This document shows positions 1-8,660 of a stretch of 64,000 nucleotides of DNA, piece by piece (the first letter of the stretch is position 1; each line of letters begins with the position of its first letter). Source of the stretch: Roseateles sp. DAIF2. Its GTDB lineage: Bacteria; Pseudomonadota; Gammaproteobacteria; Burkholderiales; Burkholderiaceae_C. Location: the NCBI RefSeq assembly GCF_015624425.1, contig NZ_CP049919.1, forward strand, positions 5,332,001 through 5,396,000, read 5' to 3'. A program made the position numbers and the translations under genes. The notes below the pieces were generated by a model. The model searched no databases and was not told the origin of the DNA. It saw only the letters and a program-made list of their open reading frames with translations.

Positions 1-49
1 CCAGGATCAGGTCCGCCTTGCCGAGCGATGCATGCCTTTCTTTCACCAT
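1..49 (-). CDS. Possible 5' end of a gene running off the left edge
   Basis: An ATG on the minus strand at 49 opens a frame that stays open to the window edge (about 16 codons, beginning MVKERHASLG). A GGGAG-like Shine-Dalgarno lies about 7-10 bases upstream. The fragment is too short for any family assignment. It would be transcribed in the same direction as the hypothetical gene at 85-1488, starting about 35 bases after its stop, so the two could form an operon. The call rests only on the start codon, spacing and an open frame. Confidence 0.35.
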   Translation of the reverse strand, partial: MVKERHASLGKADLIL

Positions 50-84
50 GATGGCGACTCCCGTCTTCACGTCGATGCCGCAGT

Positions 85-1488
85 CTAGTGTGATGTGCGC
101 AGGGCCACCGGAATGCGCTCCGGCGCCTCGGCCGCCACCGCGGCCAGCACCGCCGGCGTGTAGCGCGACAGCGGGATCCACTGCGCGTCATTGCCCCACC
201 AATCGTGGATGCAGCGCAGCAGGAAATCCTCGGTCCAGAAACATTCCCACACCATCATCAGCCCGTCCGCCGTGCGGTAGACCGAGGCCTTGTCGTGCAG
301 CGCCTGCGCATGCACCGGGCGGCCCTGCAGGCTGTGGCGCCAGTAGTCGAGACCATGGCGCTCCAGCAGCGCCGGCCAGTCGGGATGCCCGCCATGCAGG
401 CGTTGCGCATGCTCGAACAGCGCCGCATCGAAGAAGTAGCCGGGGATCAGGCCCAGGTGCACGAAGCTCGCATCGACCGCCCGCCGCAGCACCGCCGCGC
501 GCTCGGCCGCCGGATCCTCGCTGATCAGGTCCTCCAGGTAGAACAGGCAGTCGGCGCCGCCGCTGTCCAGATGGGCCAGCATATAGGCCGGCCGCAGATG
601 GCGCTGGCGCGGCAGGCTGCGATAAAAGCGCGGGCACAGCCGGGTCAGGGCCAGCAGCAGCGCATCATCGCGGCGCAGGGTGGGCGGCACCAGGCGCAGG
701 GTGAACCATTCGTCGACGCTGGCCCGCTCCAGGCAGTCCTGCGCGTCGAGCGGCCGGACATGGCGCGGCGGCGCCGGCCACAGGCGCACCCGCTCGGCGC
801 GCACCACCGAGCGGTCCTGGCACAGCAGGCGCCAGATATCGCCATAGGCCAGCACATGGTCGGCCAGCAGGCCGCGCAGGCGCTGCGGCAGCCAGGCCTC
901 GACGCTGCCGAGCAGGTCCATCTCGCCGCCGTCGCGGCGCGGCTCGTAGGTGGCCATGGCCTCGATCTCGCCGGCATGCAGCATATGGCCGTCGCGGATC
1001 AGCACCGTGGTGCGCAGGCGCTGCGCCACATCCAGCCCGCCATGGTTGTCGCGGCCGATCACGCATTCGGCGATATGCGCACAGCCCTCGACGATGATCG
1101 CGGCGCCGCCATTGACCAGGGCCCGCGCCATCAGATGGCCGCGCACCGCCAGAAAGGGCGCATCGTTCAGGTCCGCATTGATCAGCGCGCCGTCGATCTG
1201 CAGGTCGCCGAGCACCAGCAGGCCGGCGATCCGCTCCGTCTCGGCCAGCGCCCCCTCCGGCAGCACGATGCCCAGCCGCGCGCGCCAGGCCGCATCGCCC
1301 CAGCCCTCGGCCCAGTCCAGCCGCAGGGTGGCCGGCAGCACCCAGTCGCCCTCGCAGACCAGCACCGGCCGGTCCGCCAGCTGGTCCAGGTCGAGCAGGC
1401 CGGAGGCGCCCAGATTGATCTCGTAACGGGCACCGGCCTCGCGGCAGGTCAGCAGGGAAAACGGAGGCTTGGTCACAACAACCTTCAT
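85..1488 (-). CDS. Hypothetical protein with a short beta-helix-like repeat section
   Basis: A 467-aa protein of unknown function. I chose the ATG at 1488 (MKVVVTKPPF) because the 16 residues available upstream (ATG at 1536) are Ala-rich and look non-coding; neither start has a clear Shine-Dalgarno. Residues about 95-180 carry short alternating hydrophobic stretches of the type LVLGDLQIDGAL, LAVRGHLMARAL and AIIVEGCAHIAECVIG, which resemble coils of a right-handed beta-helix or polymer-forming fold. The rest is rich in Leu, Arg and Trp, with no signal peptide or membrane segment. It lies immediately downstream of the response-regulator gene on the same strand (82 bases apart), but no functional link can be shown. 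Third-position GC is typical of real genes here, so the gene call is firm although the function is not. Confidence 0.75.
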   Translation of the reverse strand: MKVVVTKPPFSLLTCREAGARYEINLGASGLLDLDQLADRPVLVCEGDWVLPATLRLDWAEGWGDAAWRARLGIVLPEGALAETERIAGLLVLGDLQIDGALINADLNDAPFLAVRGHLMARALVNGGAAIIVEGCAHIAECVIGRDNHGGLDVAQRLRTTVLIRDGHMLHAGEIEAMATYEPRRDGGEMDLLGSVEAWLPQRLRGLLADHVLAYGDIWRLLCQDRSVVRAERVRLWPAPPRHVRPLDAQDCLERASVDEWFTLRLVPPTLRRDDALLLALTRLCPRFYRSLPRQRHLRPAYMLAHLDSGGADCLFYLEDLISEDPAAERAAVLRRAVDASFVHLGLIPGYFFDAALFEHAQRLHGGHPDWPALLERHGLDYWRHSLQGRPVHAQALHDKASVYRTADGLMMVWECFWTEDFLLRCIHDWWGNDAQWIPLSRYTPAVLAAVAAEAPERIPVALRTSH

Positions 1489-1569
1489 GCGGGCGGGAGC
1501 TATCGCTGTCGCGGCGCATGCTAACGAGGACGCCACATGCCCAAAGTCATGCGGCGGCTGTGCGCCGAT

Positions 1570-2247
1570 TCAGCCCGGCTCGCCGGCCTGCGCGTCGATC
1601 ACGTAGCCGACGCCGCGCACCGTGCGCACATAGCCGGGCCCGATCTTGCGGCGCAGGTTGGAGATATGCACGTCCAGCGCATTGCTCTCGTTGTTCAGCC
1701 CGCCCGGCAGCACGCTTTCCTCCAGCGCGCGGCGCGTGACGACGCGGCCGATGCGCTTGAGCAGCAGGGCCAGCAGCTCGAACTCGCAGCGCGACAGCTC
1801 GACCGGCTGGCCGTCCACCGCGGCCCAGCGCATGCCCTCGTGCAGGCTCAGACCGCGCAGATTGACCGTGCCGTCCTCCACCAGCCCGTAGCTGCGCCGC
1901 GCCAGCGCGCGCACGCGCGACAGCAGCTCGGCCAGCGCGAAGGGCTTGACCAGGTAATCGTCGGCCCCCTCGTCCAGCCCGCGCAGCCGGTCCGACAGCG
2001 CGTCGCGCGCGCTCAGGATCAGCACCGGCAGATTGCTGCGCTCCTGGCGCAAATGCGCCAGGAGCTCCAGCCCATCGCCATCCGGCAGGCCCAGATCGAG
2101 CAGCACCATGTCGTAGCTGGGGTCGTCCAGCGCCGTCAGCGCGCTGTCGAGCCGTCGCAGCCACACCACCTCCAGGCCCTGGTCGGCCAGCGCGATGCGC
2201 ACGCCATTGCCCAGGTCCAGATCGTCCTCCAGCAACAGAACCTTCAT
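1570..2247 (-). CDS. OmpR/PhoB-family response regulator (QseB/PmrA type)
   Basis: A 225-aa two-component response regulator. The receiver domain spans residues 1-115, with the acidic pair E7/D8/D9, phospho-acceptor D51 in VLLDLGLPDG, and conserved K101 in DYLVKPF. The C-terminal winged-helix DNA-binding domain (about 130-220) has the usual CEFELLALLL and NALDVHISNLRRKIG motifs, placing it in the QseB/PmrA/TctD branch. The start at 2247 has AGGAC-like bases upstream. No partner histidine kinase is next to it: the downstream gene is hypothetical and the upstream gene is a divergent esterase. It therefore looks like an orphan regulator within this window. A CTTAAT-N5-CTTGCT element in its own upstream region suggests autoregulation. 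Confidence 0.93.
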   Translation of the reverse strand: MKVLLLEDDLDLGNGVRIALADQGLEVVWLRRLDSALTALDDPSYDMVLLDLGLPDGDGLELLAHLRQERSNLPVLILSARDALSDRLRGLDEGADDYLVKPFALAELLSRVRALARRSYGLVEDGTVNLRGLSLHEGMRWAAVDGQPVELSRCEFELLALLLKRIGRVVTRRALEESVLPGGLNNESNALDVHISNLRRKIGPGYVRTVRGVGYVIDAQAGEPG

Positions 2248-2324
2248 GCCCTTTGTCCTTTGCCGTCATCTTCTTCATCGAGCGCGGCGCCGCGAGTATC
2301 CGGCAGCCCGCAACAGGCCGATTC

Positions 2325-2341
2325 AGCAAGGCTTCATTAAG
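2325..2341 (-). promoter_or_regulatory. PmrA/QseB-like direct-repeat box
   Basis: On the minus strand the sequence reads CTTAAT, five bases, CTTGCT. This fits the direct-repeat form (CTTAAT-N5-CTTAAT) bound by PmrA-type OmpR regulators; the first half is perfect and the second matches 4 of 6. It lies about 80 bases upstream of the response regulator at 1570-2247 and about 75 bases upstream of the divergent esterase gene at 2417, so it could serve either. The assignment is inference from motif and position. Confidence 0.4.
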
Positions 2342-2416
2342 GCCCAAGCCGCGCTTCAGGCGGGCCGCCCAGAGTAGGGACGCTGGCGCTCGCGCGCTGC
2401 TTCCGTCACCCGCCTC

Positions 2417-3553
2417 ATGAGCATGCCTGCTGTAGCTTCCCGCCCTTGCAATTCCTTCACCGTGCCGCGCCTGCTGGGCCTGGCCGCCCTGCTGGCGGGC
2501 CTCGCCGGCTGCGGCGGCGGCGACGATGAGCGCCCCTACGCCCGGCGCTGCGGCCTGCCGACCACGGAAGCGAGCCGCCTGCCTGCACCGACCGGCGGCA
2601 GCTGCGTGGGCAAGGCCGGCTTCCTGGCGCTGGACGGCGCCCGCCTCGACCCCTATGCCGGCAACGGCAGCCCGCGCGAGCTGAGCCTGAAGGTCTGGTA
2701 CCCGATCCACAGCACGCCCCGCGCGGCGCGCGCGGACTACATGGACGCGCAGGTCTGGTCCGTGGTGCGCCAGGCGGTGCCGGCACTGCCCGCCGCGCAG
2801 GCCCCCACCAACGCGCGCAAGGAGGCTTCGCTGAACCAGGGCCGGCGCCATCCGGTGCTTCTGTTCTCGCCGGGCTGGGGCGCCCCCGTCGAGGTCTACA
2901 GCAGCTTGCTGGAAGACATGGCCAGCCATGGCTATGTGGTGGTCGCGATCAACCATCCCTATCTGAGCGGCCCGACCCTGCTGTCGGGCGGTCGCCTGGT
3001 CGTCAATAACGGCGTCGCCCAGCCGAGCGACGCGAGCATGGCGACGATGGTGGCCGACCAGCGCTTCGTGCTGGATTGGCTGAAGGCGCGCGACGCCGAA
3101 CCCGCGGGCCACCATCTGCTGGCCGGGCGGCTGGACCTGAGCCGCGTCGGCGCCTACGGCCATTCCTTCGGCGGCTCGGCCGCGCTGCAGACCTCGCGCC
3201 AGGACGCCCGCGTGCAGGCCGGGATCGACATCGATGGCTCGGTCTACGGTGAGCGCAAGCAACCCTGGACCAAGCCCTTAATGTTCCTGCTCAGCGAGGA
3301 CAGCGGCGCCAACGGCGGCACCGTCCCGAGCATCGAGGAAGTCTGGAAGCTGCGCCAGGGGCCGGGCAAGCGTGAGGTGCTGGCCGGCTCCAAGCACAAC
3401 GGCTTCGCCGACATCAAGTTCCTGCTGGGCTCCCAGCTGGCTCAGGCCCCGGAAGATCTGCGCAGGGAATTCGGCCGCATCGACGCCCAGCAGGCGCTGC
3501 GCTGGACGCGCGAGCAAACCCGTGACTTCATGGGCAGCCACCTGCGTCGCTGA
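2417..3553 (+). CDS. Lipoprotein alpha/beta hydrolase (PAF-acetylhydrolase-like esterase)
   Basis: A 378-aa secreted lipoprotein. The N-terminus has a hydrophobic segment (about 18-31) ending in a lipobox with Cys32 (LAGLAGC), so it should be anchored in the envelope. The mature part is an alpha/beta hydrolase: an oxyanion strand (HPVLLFSPGWG), a nucleophile elbow GHSFGG with Ser250, an acidic residue in the following strand, and a late His (SKHNGFAD). The family resembles PAF-acetylhydrolase/dienelactone-hydrolase-type esterases that act on small or oxidised acyl esters; the actual substrate is unknown. ATG 2417 is used; an in-frame ATG two codons later is equally possible. It is divergent from the response regulator at 1570-2247 and may share its control region. 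Confidence 0.85.
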   Translation: MSMPAVASRPCNSFTVPRLLGLAALLAGLAGCGGGDDERPYARRCGLPTTEASRLPAPTGGSCVGKAGFLALDGARLDPYAGNGSPRELSLKVWYPIHSTPRAARADYMDAQVWSVVRQAVPALPAAQAPTNARKEASLNQGRRHPVLLFSPGWGAPVEVYSSLLEDMASHGYVVVAINHPYLSGPTLLSGGRLVVNNGVAQPSDASMATMVADQRFVLDWLKARDAEPAGHHLLAGRLDLSRVGAYGHSFGGSAALQTSRQDARVQAGIDIDGSVYGERKQPWTKPLMFLLSEDSGANGGTVPSIEEVWKLRQGPGKREVLAGSKHNGFADIKFLLGSQLAQAPEDLRREFGRIDAQQALRWTREQTRDFMGSHLRR

Positions 3554-3586
3554 ACGGGCGAAAGCGCTTACACTGCGCCACGGATT

Positions 3587-3790
3587 CAGGAGAGTGCCGC
3601 GCATCCTCACCCGATGCCGGCCGCCGAAGGCGCAAGCTCCCATACTCGCTCAGGCCCCGTACTGGATCCGCCACAAGCCGAATGCTGGAGAGTGCGCTGC
3701 CGCAACGGCAGCGCCACCGAAGGAGCAAGGCGCACACCGGGTGGTGCGCGCCGAATCTCTCAGGTACCAAGGACAGCGGGAGCGGCGCGC
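3587..3790 (+). promoter_or_regulatory. Tandem glycine riboswitch
   Basis: Two glycine-aptamer-like units lie end to end. Unit 1 (about 3587-3665) opens with CAGGAGAGTGC and contains CCGCCGAAGGCGCAAG and CTCGCTCAGG. Unit 2 (about 3685-3790) has GGAGAGTGCG, CACCGAAGGAGCAAGG, then AATCTCTCAGGTACC and GGACAGCGGGAG. These are the conserved cores of the Rfam glycine riboswitch (gcvT type). The short linker between units is also typical. It ends about 90 bases before the dadA-type gene at 3879, which it should control in response to glycine. The switching mechanism (terminator or start-site masking) was not resolved. Confidence 0.9.
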
Positions 3791-3878
3791 GTCAGGCGCA
3801 TGCACGCTCCCGGTCCATCCCTTGCTCGATGGTGACCGCCCGCATGCCTGCGCCGGCGCACAGCAGGAGCTTGTCTTC

Positions 3879-5174
3879 ATGCATGTCATCGTTCTGGGCG
3901 CCGGCATCACCGGCATCACCTCCGCCTGGTATCTGCGCCAGGCCGGCCATGAGGTCACCGTCATCGATCGCCAGCCCGCCGCCGGGCTGGAAACCAGCTA
4001 TGCCAACGGCGGGCAGATTTCGGTCTCGCATGCCGAACCCTGGGCCAATCCGGGCGCGCCGCTGAAGGTGCTGAAATGGCTGATGAAGGAGGACGCGCCG
4101 CTGCTGTTCCGCCTGCGCGCCGATGCCGCCCAATGGCGCTGGGGCCTGGCCTTCCTGCGCGAATGCCTGCCCGGCCGCACCGCCCACAACATCCGCAACA
4201 TCGTCAGCCTGGGCATGTACAGCCGCGCCAAGCTGCGCGAGCTGCGCGCCGCCACCGGCATCCAGTACGACCAGCGCAGCCAAGGCATCCTGCATTTCTA
4301 CACCAGCGAGGCCGAGTACGCGGCCGCCCAGGAACCCGCGCGCATCATGCGCGAGCAGGGCTGCGAGCTGGACATGAAGACGCCGGATGAATGCGTCGCG
4401 ATCGAGCCGGCGCTGGCGCAATGCCGGCACCAGATCGTCGGCGGCAGCATGACGCCCAGCGACGAGTCGGGCGACGCGCACCGCTTCACCCAGGAGCTGG
4501 CGCGCCGCTGCGCCGAGGCCGGCGTGCATTTCCGCTACGAGACCCGCCTGCTGGGCATCGAGCGCCGCGGCGACGCGATCGAGCAGATCGTCACCGCCGA
4601 TGCCGGCGGCCGGGTCGAGCGCCTGCGCGCCGATAGCTATGTGCTGTGCCTGGGCTCGTTCAGCCGCGGCTTCGCGCGCGAGCTGGGGGTCGATCTGAAC
4701 ATCTATCCGGCCAAGGGCTATTCGGTCACCCTGCCGGTCACCTCGGCCGAGCACAGCTACCAGGTCTCGCTGACCGACGACGAGTACAAGCTGGTGTTCT
4801 CGCGCCTGGGCGAGCGTCTGCGCATCGCCGGCACCGCCGAACTGAACGGCTACGACAGCTCGCTGAACCTGGCGCGCTGCGAGGCCATCGTGCGCCGCAC
4901 CCGTGAGCTGTTCCCGCAGATGACCGACGGCAGCGGCGCACAGTACTGGACCGGCCTGCGCCCGGCCACGCCGTCGAACCTGCCCTACATCGGGCGCAGC
5001 CGCATCGCCAACCTGTTCCTCAACACCGGCCATGGCACGCTGGGCTGGACCCATGGCTGCGGCTCGGGCGCGGCGATCGCCGACATCGTCGGCGGCCGCC
5101 GGCCCGAGTTCGACTATGCCTTCACCGGCCTGGACGAGGGGCAGGTCTTGATGCGCCCGCGCCTGGCCGGCTGA
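3879..5174 (+). CDS. dadA: D-amino acid dehydrogenase small subunit family (DadA-like FAD oxidoreductase)
   Basis: A 431-aa FAD-dependent amino-acid dehydrogenase of the DadA/DAO family, which oxidises D-amino acids (or glycine-like substrates) to 2-oxo acids at the inner membrane, passing electrons to the respiratory chain. The N-terminal Rossmann motif VLGAGITGITSAWYL (residues 5-19) is followed by an Asp closing the ADP-binding fold (TVIDRQPA), then ETSYANGGQISVSHAEPWANPG, characteristic of DadA. The C-terminal FAD motif is TGLRPATPSNLPYIG, followed by the late GHGTLGWTHGCGSG motif. ATG 3879 has AGGAG 9 bases upstream and matches the family start; upstream in-frame ATGs would run into the riboswitch. 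Control by a glycine riboswitch suggests that glycine or a related amine could be the physiological substrate. Confidence 0.9.
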   Translation: MHVIVLGAGITGITSAWYLRQAGHEVTVIDRQPAAGLETSYANGGQISVSHAEPWANPGAPLKVLKWLMKEDAPLLFRLRADAAQWRWGLAFLRECLPGRTAHNIRNIVSLGMYSRAKLRELRAATGIQYDQRSQGILHFYTSEAEYAAAQEPARIMREQGCELDMKTPDECVAIEPALAQCRHQIVGGSMTPSDESGDAHRFTQELARRCAEAGVHFRYETRLLGIERRGDAIEQIVTADAGGRVERLRADSYVLCLGSFSRGFARELGVDLNIYPAKGYSVTLPVTSAEHSYQVSLTDDEYKLVFSRLGERLRIAGTAELNGYDSSLNLARCEAIVRRTRELFPQMTDGSGAQYWTGLRPATPSNLPYIGRSRIANLFLNTGHGTLGWTHGCGSGAAIADIVGGRRPEFDYAFTGLDEGQVLMRPRLAG

Positions 5175-5263
5175 GCGGCGCCGGGGATGCGCGCAAGGCC
5201 TCTTGCCGGCCCGGCGCGCATGCCCTACCCTGGGGCCGTCCGGCTTTCCTGCAGGAGCGTGCC

Positions 5264-7333
5264 ATGGCGGATCAGCAGAGTCCCACCAGCCCCGTCCACC
5301 CCGGGATCGCCGCGATCCGCACGCTGGCCCTGGTGGGGCCGGCGGGCGCCGGCAAGACCAGCCTGGCCGAGGCCCTTCTGCACCGGGCCGGCGGCATCGC
5401 GGCGCCGGGCAGCGTCGAGCGCGGCAACACCGTCAGCGATTTCGACCCGCTGGAGAAGAAGCTGCAGCATTCGCTGCAGTCCAGCCTGCTGCACCTGCGT
5501 CACGCCGGCCTGCGCCTGCACCTGATCGACACGCCCGGCGCGCCGGACTTCGTCGGCCAGTCGCTGCCGGCGCTGGAGGCGGTGGAGACCGCGGTGGTGG
5601 TGATCAATGCGCAGAACGGCGTCGAGCTGATGGCCTCGCGCATGATGGAGGCGGCGGCGCAGCGCGGCCTGACCCGGCTGATCGTGGTCAACAAGATCGA
5701 CGCGCCCGGCGTCGACCTGCCGGGCCTGCTGGCCCAGCTGCGCGAGACCTTCGGCCGCGAGTGCCTGCCGCTGAACCTGCCGGCCCAGGGCGCGAGCCGG
5801 GTGCAGGACTGCTTCTACTGCCGCGAGGGCGCGACCGACTTCGACTCCGCCGCGGCCGCGCACCAGGCCCTGGTCGAGCAGGTGGTGGAGGTCGATGCGG
5901 CCTTCGTCGACCGCTACCTGAACGAGGGCGATGTCGATGCCAGCGAGCTGCATGCACCGCTGGAGCAGGCGTTGCGCGAGGGGCACCTGATCCCGGTCTG
6001 CTTCACCTCGGCCAGGAGCGGCGCCGGCGTGGCCGAGCTGCTGGACGTGATCGAGCGCCTGCTGCCGAATCCGGTCGAGGGCAACCCGCCGCAGTTCCTG
6101 CGCGGCGAGGGCCCCGACGCGCTGCCGCTGCAGGCCCTGCCCGAGCCCGGCGCCCATGTGCTGGCCCATGTGTTCAAGATCGTCGCCGACCCCTATCTGG
6201 GCAAGATGGGCGTGCTGCGCGTGCACCAGGGCACCCTGACCCGCAACAGCCAGCTGCTGGTGGGGCATGCGCGCAAGCCCTTTCGCGTCGGCCATCTGTT
6301 CATGCTGCAGGGCAGGGAGCATGTGGAGGTGGACGAGGCCCTGCCCGGCGACCTCTGCGCGATCGCCAAGGTCGAGGAGCTGCATTACGACGCGGTGCTG
6401 CACGACGCGCCCGAGGACGAGCATATCCACCTCGCACCGCTGGAGTTCCCGGTGCCGGTGCATGGCCTGGCGATCAGCCCGGCCCGGCATGGCGACGAGC
6501 AGCGCCTGTGGGAGATCCTGAGCCGCCTGGTCGACGAGGACCCCTGCCTGAAGGTCGAGCATGCGGCCGCGACCAACGAGACCCTGGTCTACGGCCTGGG
6601 CGAGCTGCACCTGCGCCTGCTGCTGGAGCGGCTGCGCGAGACCTACAAGTTCGAGGTCGCGACGCAGCCGCCGCGCGTCGCCTACCGCGAGACCATCTCG
6701 GCCCCGGCCGAGGGCCATTACCGCCACAAGAAGCAGAGCGGCGGCGCCGGCCAGTTCGGCGAGGTGTTCCTGCGCGTCGAGCCGCTGGCGCGCGGCGCCG
6801 GCTTCGAGTTCGTCGATGCGGTCAAGGGCGGCACCATCCCGGGCCAGTTCATGCCGGCGGTCGAGAAGGGCGTGCGCCAGGCCTGCGCGGCCGGCGTGGT
6901 CTCGGGCCACCCGCTGGTGGACCTGCGGGTCACGGTGTTCGACGGCAAGCACCATTCGGTGGACAGCAAGGAGATCGCCTTCGTCACCGCCGGCCGCAAG
7001 GCCCTGGTCGCCGCAGTGCGCGAGGCGCGGCCGCTGGTGCTGGAGCCGATCGTCCATGTCGAGATCAGCGCGCCGGCCGGCGCGATGGGCGACATCACCG
7101 GCGACCTGGCCTCGCGGCGCGGCCAGGTCAACGGCACGCGCTCGCCGGTGCCCGGCGTGATCGCGGTGCAGGGCCTGGCGCCGCTGGCCGAACTGGCCAG
7201 CTACCAGAACCGCCTCAACGCGCTGACCAGCGGCCAGGGGCGCTACACCCTGGAGCTCTCGCATTACGAGCCGGTGCCGCCCAACACCCAGGCGCAGCTG
7301 GCCGGGGCCTACAAGCTGCGCGACGAGGAGTAG
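5264..7333 (+). CDS. Elongation factor G-like translational GTPase (EF-G paralogue)
   Basis: A 689-aa GTPase with the EF-G five-domain layout. G1 P-loop GPAGAGKT is at residues 25-32, G3 is DTPGAPDF, and G4 is NKIDAP. Domain IV/V segments (YRHKKQSGGAGQFGEV, PVPGVIAV) follow. Switch I/G2 diverges from canonical EF-G (SVERGNTVSDFDPLEKK in place of the usual RGITI-type motif). This is the hallmark of the 'EF-G-like/FusA2' paralogue group rather than the housekeeping fusA, which normally sits in the str operon beside tufA. The exact role of this paralogue is not settled. It follows dadA by 89 bases on the same strand and could be cotranscribed. Start ATG 5264 has GGAGCG upstream. Confidence 0.88.
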   Translation: MADQQSPTSPVHPGIAAIRTLALVGPAGAGKTSLAEALLHRAGGIAAPGSVERGNTVSDFDPLEKKLQHSLQSSLLHLRHAGLRLHLIDTPGAPDFVGQSLPALEAVETAVVVINAQNGVELMASRMMEAAAQRGLTRLIVVNKIDAPGVDLPGLLAQLRETFGRECLPLNLPAQGASRVQDCFYCREGATDFDSAAAAHQALVEQVVEVDAAFVDRYLNEGDVDASELHAPLEQALREGHLIPVCFTSARSGAGVAELLDVIERLLPNPVEGNPPQFLRGEGPDALPLQALPEPGAHVLAHVFKIVADPYLGKMGVLRVHQGTLTRNSQLLVGHARKPFRVGHLFMLQGREHVEVDEALPGDLCAIAKVEELHYDAVLHDAPEDEHIHLAPLEFPVPVHGLAISPARHGDEQRLWEILSRLVDEDPCLKVEHAAATNETLVYGLGELHLRLLLERLRETYKFEVATQPPRVAYRETISAPAEGHYRHKKQSGGAGQFGEVFLRVEPLARGAGFEFVDAVKGGTIPGQFMPAVEKGVRQACAAGVVSGHPLVDLRVTVFDGKHHSVDSKEIAFVTAGRKALVAAVREARPLVLEPIVHVEISAPAGAMGDITGDLASRRGQVNGTRSPVPGVIAVQGLAPLAELASYQNRLNALTSGQGRYTLELSHYEPVPPNTQAQLAGAYKLRDEE

Positions 7334-7342
7334 CGCGGCCGC

Positions 7343-7945
7343 CTACTTCGGCGCCGAGGCCGCCGCGGCCGCGCGGGCCTGGGCGCGGAACTTCTCCAGC
7401 TGGGCCAGCCAGTCGGTCCAGTCCTGTGGGCCGGTCTCGTAGCGTTTCTTCAGATTCGCCAGCACATTGCCCCAGGCGCGGTCGAAGTAGCCATAGGCCT
7501 TGTCCCATTCGCCGCCCTCGCCCCAGCCGGTGTGGTGCAGGCGCACCCGCGTCTGGTCCACCCCCATTGGCTCGAAGCGCACGATCACGAAGGTGCGCTG
7601 CGCCCGCGCCTCGGGCAGATGGGGCGGCGCGTTCCAGTCGAAGCTGAGCATCTTCCGGGGCTGCAGCGCCATGAAGCGCATCTCGTCGGCGCCCTTCATG
7701 CCGGGCTCGGCGCCGGGGTCGATATAGATCTGGAAGGCGCCGCCGACCCGCGGCTCGATCTTCGCGTCGGGCGCGAAGAAGCCGACGATGCCCTCGCGCG
7801 TGGTCCAGCTGGCCCAGGCCTGGTCCAGGCTGGCCTTGATGATCACTTCTTTATCAAGACTGCGCTCGGCGGCGCCGGCCTGGGCGGCCAGCAGCAAGCA
7901 TCCCGAGAGCAGCATTCCCTGCGAAAAAGCGGCAAGACGAGGCAT
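7343..7945 (-). CDS. Exported SRPBCC (AHSA1/START-like) domain protein
   Basis: A 200-aa protein with an N-terminal signal peptide (hydrophobic residues about 8-23, cleavage near AQAGA-AE). An SRPBCC/AHSA1-type ligand-binding domain follows, starting LDKEVIIKASLDQAWASWTT and including RVGGAFQIYIDPGAEPG and LHHTGWGEGGEWDKAYGYFDRAWGNVLANLKKR, typical of activator-of-Hsp90-homologue-like bacterial proteins. A periplasmic location is unusual for this fold. The C-terminus is Ala-rich. It is convergent with the EF-G paralogue (9 bases between stops) and divergent from the probable DNA-binding gene at 7998, with only 52 bases between the starts, so they may share control elements. The bound ligand is unknown. 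Confidence 0.85.
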   Translation of the reverse strand: MPRLAAFSQGMLLSGCLLLAAQAGAAERSLDKEVIIKASLDQAWASWTTREGIVGFFAPDAKIEPRVGGAFQIYIDPGAEPGMKGADEMRFMALQPRKMLSFDWNAPPHLPEARAQRTFVIVRFEPMGVDQTRVRLHHTGWGEGGEWDKAYGYFDRAWGNVLANLKKRYETGPQDWTDWLAQLEKFRAQARAAAAASAPK

Positions 7946-7997
7946 GGCGTTTCTCCTTGGCCGGGGTCCTGGATGAAGGCAGCTTTATCATACGCAT

Positions 7998-8591
7998 ATG
8001 TCCACCGCCCCCCGGGACGTCGCACAGATCCGTCTGGACAACGCGATGCTCCTGTTTGAAGAGTTCGTCACCGCCACCGTCAAGCATCCGGATGCCGCCG
8101 CCCTGCGCGGGCTGGAGCGCCGGTTCGCGGAGCGTTTGCAGATCCAACCGAGTTACTGGAGCCAGATCAAGAGCCGCTCGCGCCAGATCGGCGAACGGCT
8201 GGCGCGCCAGTTCGAGCAGCTGAGCCACAAGCCCGCCGGCTGGATGGACCAGGCCCATGGCCCGCAGGCCGCGGGCGCGGCCGCCGGTGCGCAGGAGCCG
8301 CCGCCCAGCCTGCCGCAGGACGACGACGAGCGCTTCATCGTCGGTCTGGTGCTGACCTATTACCGCCGCCACCCGCAGCGCGCCCGCACCCGGCTGCTGG
8401 ACCTGCTGGGCGAGGTGCTGACCCCCGGCGCACCGCCGGCCCCGGCCGCACCGCGTGCGCCGCAGGCGCCCGCCGCCGGTCGCTCGCCCCTGGCCCCCGC
8501 TGTTCCCGCCGCGCCCGCGGTGGACGATGCCGTCGACGCCTGGCGCAAGCTGCAGCAGGGCATCGCGCCGCTGAAACCGAAGAAGCGCTGA
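7998..8591 (+). CDS. Probable DNA-binding protein of a Burkholderiales-type HTH family
   Basis: A 197-aa cytoplasmic protein. Residues about 25-75 (LERRFAERLQIQPSYWSQIKSRSRQIGERLARQFEQL) have the form of a helix-turn-helix: a short helix, a turn at IQPSY and a basic recognition-like helix. A poorly conserved Pro/Ala-rich middle section follows, with a helical segment ERFIVGLVLTYYRRHPQRARTRLLDLL (about 112-140). No signal peptide. Regulator function is inferred from the HTH-like segment alone. The promoter region immediately downstream (8661-8700) holds two perfect TTGCGCAA palindromes, a possible target for this or another regulator. The ATG at 7998 is the first possible start after the divergent SRPBCC gene. 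Confidence 0.65.
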   Translation: MSTAPRDVAQIRLDNAMLLFEEFVTATVKHPDAAALRGLERRFAERLQIQPSYWSQIKSRSRQIGERLARQFEQLSHKPAGWMDQAHGPQAAGAAAGAQEPPPSLPQDDDERFIVGLVLTYYRRHPQRARTRLLDLLGEVLTPGAPPAPAAPRAPQAPAAGRSPLAPAVPAAPAVDDAVDAWRKLQQGIAPLKPKKR

Positions 8592-8660
8592 GACACTGAG
8601 GCGCGGGCGTGGGCGGCGTTGCCGTCACCCCTAATTTGTTTATCTCTTCAGATAAAAAGC

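Noticed and set aside
205..1524. A 439-codon Gln/Ala/Arg-rich frame on the plus strand
   Set aside because: An antisense shadow of the gene at 85-1488; high GC opens long frames opposite nearly every gene here. The same applies to the long opposite frames at 1547-3262, 5225-7264, 29230-31107, 42159-43604 and 59990-62335.
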